Positions 7,533 through 11,752 of a DNA stretch of 11,752 nucleotides are shown in pieces. The notes beneath the pieces are model-generated. The model saw only the letters and a program-made list of their open reading frames with translations. It was not told where the DNA came from and did not search any database. Numbering within the stretch: the first letter of the stretch is position 1; every line of letters begins with the position of its first letter. This stretch comes from Larix sibirica (taxonomy: Eukaryota; Streptophyta; Pinopsida; Pinales; Pinaceae). The position numbers were made by a program, and so were the translations under genes. The stretch covers positions 8,480-20,231 of the forward strand of contig NWUY0300032091.1 in the NCBI GenBank assembly GCA_004151065.3. Direction: 5' to 3'.

Positions 7533-7666
7533 GTGAATGGTGGAACATAGATGTGGAGGCAATAGAAGCAGAAGCTAACAAATATGGTAGAGGTCCAAAT
7601 GTGTCAGATGCATATACCATAAATGATCCACCTGGATTACTCTTTCCATGCTCTACTAAAGATAAG
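7533..7666 (+). CDS. Laccase (multicopper oxidase) internal exon, partial
   Basis: Plant laccases are secreted copper oxidases that polymerise monolignols and other phenolics in cell walls. The 45-codon open frame includes GEWWNIDVEAIEAE, GRGPNVSDAYTINDPPGLL and PCSTKDK. These match the segment between the first and second cupredoxin domains (family pattern GEWWN.D.E....A...G.APN(V/I)SDAYTING.PG.L..CS). The segment contains no copper ligands. There is no stop or frameshift inside it. It begins right after ATACAG (acceptor-like, phase 1) and ends AAG|GTATCA (donor-like, phase 0), so it looks like a spliced exon. The Gly of TING is Asp here. No other laccase exon was found in the window, and the 3' side is occupied by a Copia remnant. 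It may be one exon of a gene with very long introns, or a stranded fragment. The homology is clear and the gene's integrity is unknown. Confidence 0.75.
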
Positions 7667-7922
7667 GTATCAATTATATTATTTCATTTATATTATATTT
7701 AAGCATGGTCAGGATTAGTTATGAATTTTTTTTTTTTTTTTTTACGACTATTATATCAATGTAGATCTACCTTGGCATTTATCATGTAAAAAACAAATTT
7801 AAAAGAAATCTAAATCTAAATTATATTTTTTAATATTAAGTGAGAATAGATTTATATTTACCTAATTTTGGGTCAGTGCTTTTACAATTTAGGTAGGTAG
7901 ATGAATCTATGAAGTTTTCACA
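7667..7922. other. Intron-like AT-rich DNA with T18 run
   Basis: This follows the donor-like GTATCA at the end of the laccase exon. It holds a run of 18 T (7726-7743) and no coding similarity. It ends at the predicted outer edge of the Copia LTR, so the Copia appears to have landed within the laccase intron or 3' flank. Confidence 0.4.
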
Positions 7923-8246
7923 TTGAACCTAGCTAGTAGAAAGATCACATAAAGCTTGCGAGAGAGAGAAAAGAAGCAAGACAAGCTTGAGAGAAAGAAT
8001 GAATTGTATTATGATTGGAATGAATAAAAAAAATCATGATATACTATGCATGGCTAAGTGAATTCGCCATAACAGTGATATAGAGAGATCTTAGACACTC
8101 ACCAATAGTAAAAGGCATGCTTTATGGCAGTAAAGGCCACACTTTATGTAGGTTGCTATTGGTATGCTTTATGGCAATAAAATCCATGCTTTGTGGCAGT
8201 AAAATCCACGCTTTATGAAAGTCGCTAGTGTGTAATATCTCCGACA
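7923..8246 (-). mobile_element. Copia 3' LTR
   Basis: On the minus strand it begins TGTCGGAG directly after a purine tract and ends GGTTCA, giving TG...CA ends over 324 bp, a common Copia LTR length. Inside are a U3 repeat array (8117-8221), a TATA-like CTCTATATC (about 8078-8086), and a CT-rich stretch typical of R-U5. The outer end is assigned from the TG in TGAACC and could shift by a few bases. Confidence 0.55.
8117..8221. repeat. Imperfect 22-bp tandem repeats in the LTR U3
   Basis: Related units are ATGCTTTATGGCAGTAAAGG (start 8117), a partial ACACTTTATG (8139), ATGCTTTATGGCAATAAAAT (8164), ATGCTTTGTGGCAGTAAAAT (8186) and ACGCTTTATG (8208). The 8164 and 8186 units are directly adjacent. 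Short repeats in U3 often act as LTR enhancers, but that role is only inferred here. Confidence 0.75.
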
Positions 8247-8253
8247 CCCCCCC
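8247..8253 (-). other. Copia polypurine tract
   Basis: Seven C on the plus strand, so minus GGGGGGG following AGGAGTGTTCA, immediately 5' of the LTR start TGTCGGAG. This is the expected plus-strand priming site of the element. Confidence 0.6.
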
Positions 8254-8431
8254 TGAACACTCCTAAGGTGTAAATGATGAATGCGTCCTAGAAACCAAGG
8301 CCATGCTAGGTACCCATTTTATAATGCATCTAAGAATGAACATTGAAAAATAGAGGAAATAGGGAAAACCTCATTGGAAAAAAACTCCCTCAAAGTACAA
8401 TGTATCAAAGAAGAAGAAAGAAAGGCAGTAG
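8254..8431 (-). other. Copia 3' untranslated region
   Basis: Non-coding stretch between the pol stop and the polypurine tract, in the element's sense on the minus strand. It contains no open frame of note. Its length (about 180 bp) is normal for the family. Confidence 0.5.
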
Positions 8432-10319
8432 TTAAGAAAGTATGTCCTTCACTCCAAGATGATCGCATAGGAATTGGAACTTATGCTCAGTAAATGTCTA
8501 GATGGAGATGTCGGTAGTATGTTTGAAAAATGGATGGTACTACAAATTGATGATCCTGTCATGTACCATCTCTCTGATGAAATGCATATGGATCTCAATG
8601 TGTTTGGTCTGTTGTCGTTGCACCGAGGTCTCTGTAAAACTTGAGACTACTCTAATTTTCACACCAAATGACAATCAGATGATGGAATTGGAATTCGAGC
8701 TCAGTGAGGAAGTTCTGAAGCCAAAGTGCGTAATAGTGATGTTGACCATTCCTCGGTACTCAGGCTCTGCTGACTATAAAGAAATTGTTGATTGTTTTTT
8801 GCTCGACCAACAGATGGGACCAGAACCTAAACTAAGAACGTACCCGGAAGTGGACTTGCGATCTATGCTATCACCAGCCCAATAAAAATATGTGAATCCC
8901 ATGAGATACAATGCATAACATGCTGCGTAGTGTATCTCGTAGCAAGTGGTTCCCTGAACATATCTAAGGATGCTCTTGGAAACCTTCCAGTGTAATTCAT
9001 GTGGCTCCTGCATGCACTTGGAAAGTGCCCCCACTACATATGAAAGATCTGATCAGGTTTGAGAAAGATAAAAAAGGCTCCCTACAAGCTGTCAATACAA
9101 GGTGTTGTCCACCAATGGTGTATCCCTGCCATCCTCAAGACCCTAGACAAAAAGGGTGTGGCTACCGACTTGCAGTCGGTTAGGTGGAATCTATTGAAGG
9201 GACCCCTGACATACTTACTATGAGATATCTTGATTCTTAAAGCATCCTGATTGATCTCTAGACCAATAAAATAGTGTAGTGGTACCATGTCCATCATAGA
9301 TAAGTTTTCATGTAGACTGTCTTTGATCGTAGCATTGTTGATGTCAATCTTCCTGTGATCAAGAGGTCATCATCATATAGAGCTAGGATTAAAAAGGAAT
9401 ATGAGGTTATCAACATGTAGACTTTTGGATATTATTTACATCTCACAAAGTGCGAAAAAGCAAATAAGCATCCATATTCTCAAACCATGCTCTAGGCGCT
9501 TACTTGAGGCCATAGAGTGAATTTTTCAGTTGACATACTAAGGATGAGTTTTGCATGAATTCCTGAGGCTGCTCCATGTAAATCTCCTTTGAGAGATCCT
9601 CATTAAGGAATTCTTCATGTCCATTTGGTGAAATCCCCACCCCATGGATGTTGTAATGGCAAGGGCCAATAGGATGGATTCCATATTTTCTATTAGAGCA
9701 GAGGTCTCATCATAGAATATCTTGTGGATTTGTTGAAATCCTTTGGAAACCAATCTTGCCTTATACCTTCTCACCTATCTGTCTGCTTCCTTCTTGGTCC
9801 TGTAGACCCATCTGCATCTGACAAGCTTCTTATTTGAAGGAAGCATAACCATATCCCATTCTGGTTCTCGAGGAGATAGTTGTACTCCTCCTGCATAACA
9901 ACTTTCCATGATAAGGGATTCCATGTAGCCTCTGCATAGGTTTGTGGTTCTAAAGCTAGAACCATGTAACAATGCATGGGAAACACTAGTTCCATAGCTG
10001 TGAGTGCATGAGGAGGCTCCTAAAACTAGGACCTCGTCCTCCTCAGATCCGTTGGATCCCCCACAAGGTCACCTGCTACCTAGAGGGTGATATGTGCATA
10101 TATCTATCTTAATCTCCTTATTTTCTGATTTCTCATAGAGGATATTGAATCACCATTGGAATCCCAATTGGGGCTTGGATGTGGATTGGCACATGCATAC
10201 TCACGTTCTTCCAAATAATATTCATAACTCAGATACGAACCATGATCTGAATGAGTGGACTCATCATCGGTGATGTCTTGTGTATGTAGAGGAACATAGG
10301 TCTTTGCATGTGGTTCCAA
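8432..10319 (-). pseudogene. Copia pol fragment: reverse transcriptase and RNase H (broken)
   Basis: In the active element this polyprotein copies RNA into cDNA and removes the template. In minus-strand order are the linker (from 10319), EPQTYAEATWNPL and MQEEYNYLLENQ (about 9950-9880), then LVRCRWVYRTKKEAD and RRYKARLVSKGFQQ. Next come HQMDMKNS (first RT Asp kept), LVCQLKNSLYGLK and the active-site box (9366-9377), which reads YDDD instead of YVDD. Then follow PLHYFIGLEINQDA, CKSVATPFLS, LHWKVSKSILRYVQGT and DRKSTSGYVLSLGSGPICWS. RNase H is damaged: FTDSDWAG is FTYFYWAG, a stop precedes SAEPEYRG, and the CDN motif is CEN. RTKHIEIHMHFI and LGVKDILS precede the stop at 8432-8434. Many stops and frameshifts are present. 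The long plus-strand open frame at 8502-8885 is a shadow of this region. Confidence 0.9.
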
Positions 10320-10330
10320 TGGTGCATGAG

Positions 10331-11752
10331 GAGGAAAATTTGGCCATATAGAATAAAATTAAATTCACCAATGATTTTTTTTTACGTACATGGATTGAAT
10401 TTTGGAATCTCTCCCATTTTCCTCAAGTATCATAACCTAATTTCAAAGAAACCCATGGTATACATATAGGATTTGAAAAGATGAGAAGAAGATAGGAGGA
10501 TGAGAAGGATGCCCCTAATGGTTTTCCAAAGATGAGTAAGAAAGAAATAGACTGCACATTAGAAGCACTGGCTAGCTGGAAGTTTGCATGCACGTGATTG
10601 GAAAACAAACTCGAGGGGTCCTAGAACAAACAACCCCAAAACTTATAGGTAGTTGGGATGGTGATTCAAAGATGTCACTTGCATAATTTAGGAGAGTTAG
10701 ATGCACCCAAGCTAGTACAATAGTTTATGGAGGATATGGAAACAATCTTCATGATAGAAACATCTTAGTCCCCTCAAAAGATATAACATTAATTAACTCT
10801 TTCAATAATAGTTTACAAAAGGGACTAGATCCAATACTAAGAGAGTTTATTATGTATGAAGTTTTGAACAATTGACTTTTCCATGGTATATTGGATTATG
10901 GACTGCATATGAAGTTTAATTTAAAAATATAATTCTTGTATAGATGATTTAGAAGGTATAAATTATAGGGGAAGGGGAGCAACCACTTGTACCAAACTAT
11001 ATATGTGTATTGTGAAAGAAAACTAAGGGGCCTTCAGTTGTGTAGTATTTTGAAAGAATGATTTCTTGAAAATTAATGAAGAGAAGCCATTGTTGGCTAG
11101 ATTTTTGAAGGAGAAGTGGATATTCTATAACTTTAACATGTATATAACTATTTATGTGTGCTTGTTATTATTAGTGTTTTTTCTAAGAATGAGTCTTAAA
11201 TTGTATCCTATTCTCTAGTTGAGGATTTATTGTCATTTTCATTTCTTTTTTATCCTTTTGTCTATAGCTTATGTATATAGAATTTGATTATTGGTCATTA
11301 AATTACAAACTATTCTTAATTGGTGACTTTGTACCTGTACATTTCATTATTAAACCATTAGTAACTATACATTGACTATACTGGTGAGAATATGTGTATT
11401 ATGTGTCCAATTCTTCAAGTTGTTAGAAATAGGAGGCATTTAGAGTAGAATAACATTACATTTAATCTAGGACTCTATATTACATATAGAATTGCACTTG
11501 TAGATTGCATAAGCATTCTCCTGTATTTTCAAGAAACCTAATCCAAACAACCATAATGGTGATTGGGCCATAAGCTAGATAAATTCCCTACTCTAAACAA
11601 CGTGAAGTCAGACCTTACGTTGGGGAGAATCCTTGCTAATTACGCAAGGAAACTCTTCCATTTAGAGATTCCTCATTCAATTCATTATTGAACCCTTCTT
11701 TGTACTTAGCATCTTAGAGGAAGTTGCTAAGGTTTCCTCATAAACCCTAGGA
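10331..11752. other. No recognised gene
   Basis: About 1.4 kb of AT-rich DNA beyond the truncated Copia. I checked both strands for further laccase exons, the missing Copia half and its 5' LTR, and saw none. The longest minus-strand frame (10423-10608) has no recognisable motif. Near the right end are a perfect hairpin, TCCTTGC-TAATTAC-GCAAGGA (11630-11650), and a second inverted pair GAGGAA...TTCCTC at about 11716-11738. These could belong to an unrecognised non-autonomous element. Confidence 0.4.

Larger units (their letters stand above)
7923..10330 (-). mobile_element. 5'-truncated Copia (Ty1/copia) retrotransposon
   Basis: Read on the minus strand, the element runs from an integrase-RT linker (near 10319), through reverse transcriptase and RNase H, to a 3' untranslated region, polypurine tract and 3' LTR. 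Gag, protease, integrase, primer-binding site and 5' LTR are missing. No matching LTR appears to the right of 10330, so the 5' half was lost and no target-site duplication can be tested. The inner edge is approximate and set by where linker-like residues end. Confidence 0.75.

Noticed and set aside
8502-8885. 127-codon open frame on the plus strand
   Set aside because: It is antisense to the Copia RNase H and C-terminal pol segment, whose motifs are clear on the minus strand. The plus-strand protein has no recognisable features.
10423-10608. 61-codon minus-strand open frame
   Set aside because: Short, with no motif and no similarity I recognise. Probably chance in DNA of unknown origin.
1-11752. 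CRISPR array, tRNA, rRNA or phage-type modules
   Set aside because: No regularly spaced repeats with unique spacers, no cloverleaf or conserved rRNA segments, and no phage genes were seen. All repeats found are tandem or element-derived.

Overview
The window reads as plant nuclear, intergenic or intronic DNA. It is AT-rich, full of stop codons, has no operons or Shine-Dalgarno-led genes, and is a mosaic of old, broken retrotransposons. Every sizeable protein similarity I recognise is to plant retroelements, apart from one short laccase (multicopper oxidase) exon. The mix of heavily decayed Copia, Ty3/gypsy and LINE pieces, plus a laccase exon isolated in repeats, suggests a large-genome seed plant, possibly a conifer. 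The conifer assignment is a weak inference. A single ambiguous base (N, position 2579) fits a draft assembly.

Layout. 1-469: AT-rich, no gene seen. 470-1125: a candidate LTR (TGT...ACA, minus orientation, TATA box, adjacent purine tract). 1126-2840: unassigned, with weak repeats and a more GC-rich, gene-like patch at about 2400-2690. About 3180-3620 (minus): part of a Ty3/gypsy integrase. About 3640-4700 (plus): the endonuclease and linker part of a plant L1-type LINE ORF2, ending before the reverse transcriptase. About 4740-6001: LTR-like DNA with several nested tandem repeats. 6005-6942 (minus): a LINE ORF1 piece (DUF4283-like domain plus zinc knuckle), part of which is duplicated. 7533-7666 (plus): a laccase exon with an intact reading frame. 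7923 to about 10330 (minus): a Copia element truncated at its 5' end, comprising 3' LTR, polypurine tract, RNase H and reverse transcriptase. About 10330-11752: no recognisable gene.

No retroelement here can encode a working protein. Reading frames are broken, and several catalytic residues are changed: the integrase Asp, the YVDD box and the RNase H Asp residues. The most informative structures are (i) the laccase exon, bounded by CAG and GT, which could belong to a real gene with repeat-filled introns, and (ii) a tandem duplication spanning an LTR/LINE junction, whose second copy then lost about 595 bp internally. I found no evidence of a new biological system. The window is a record of retroelement decay around a possible laccase gene.
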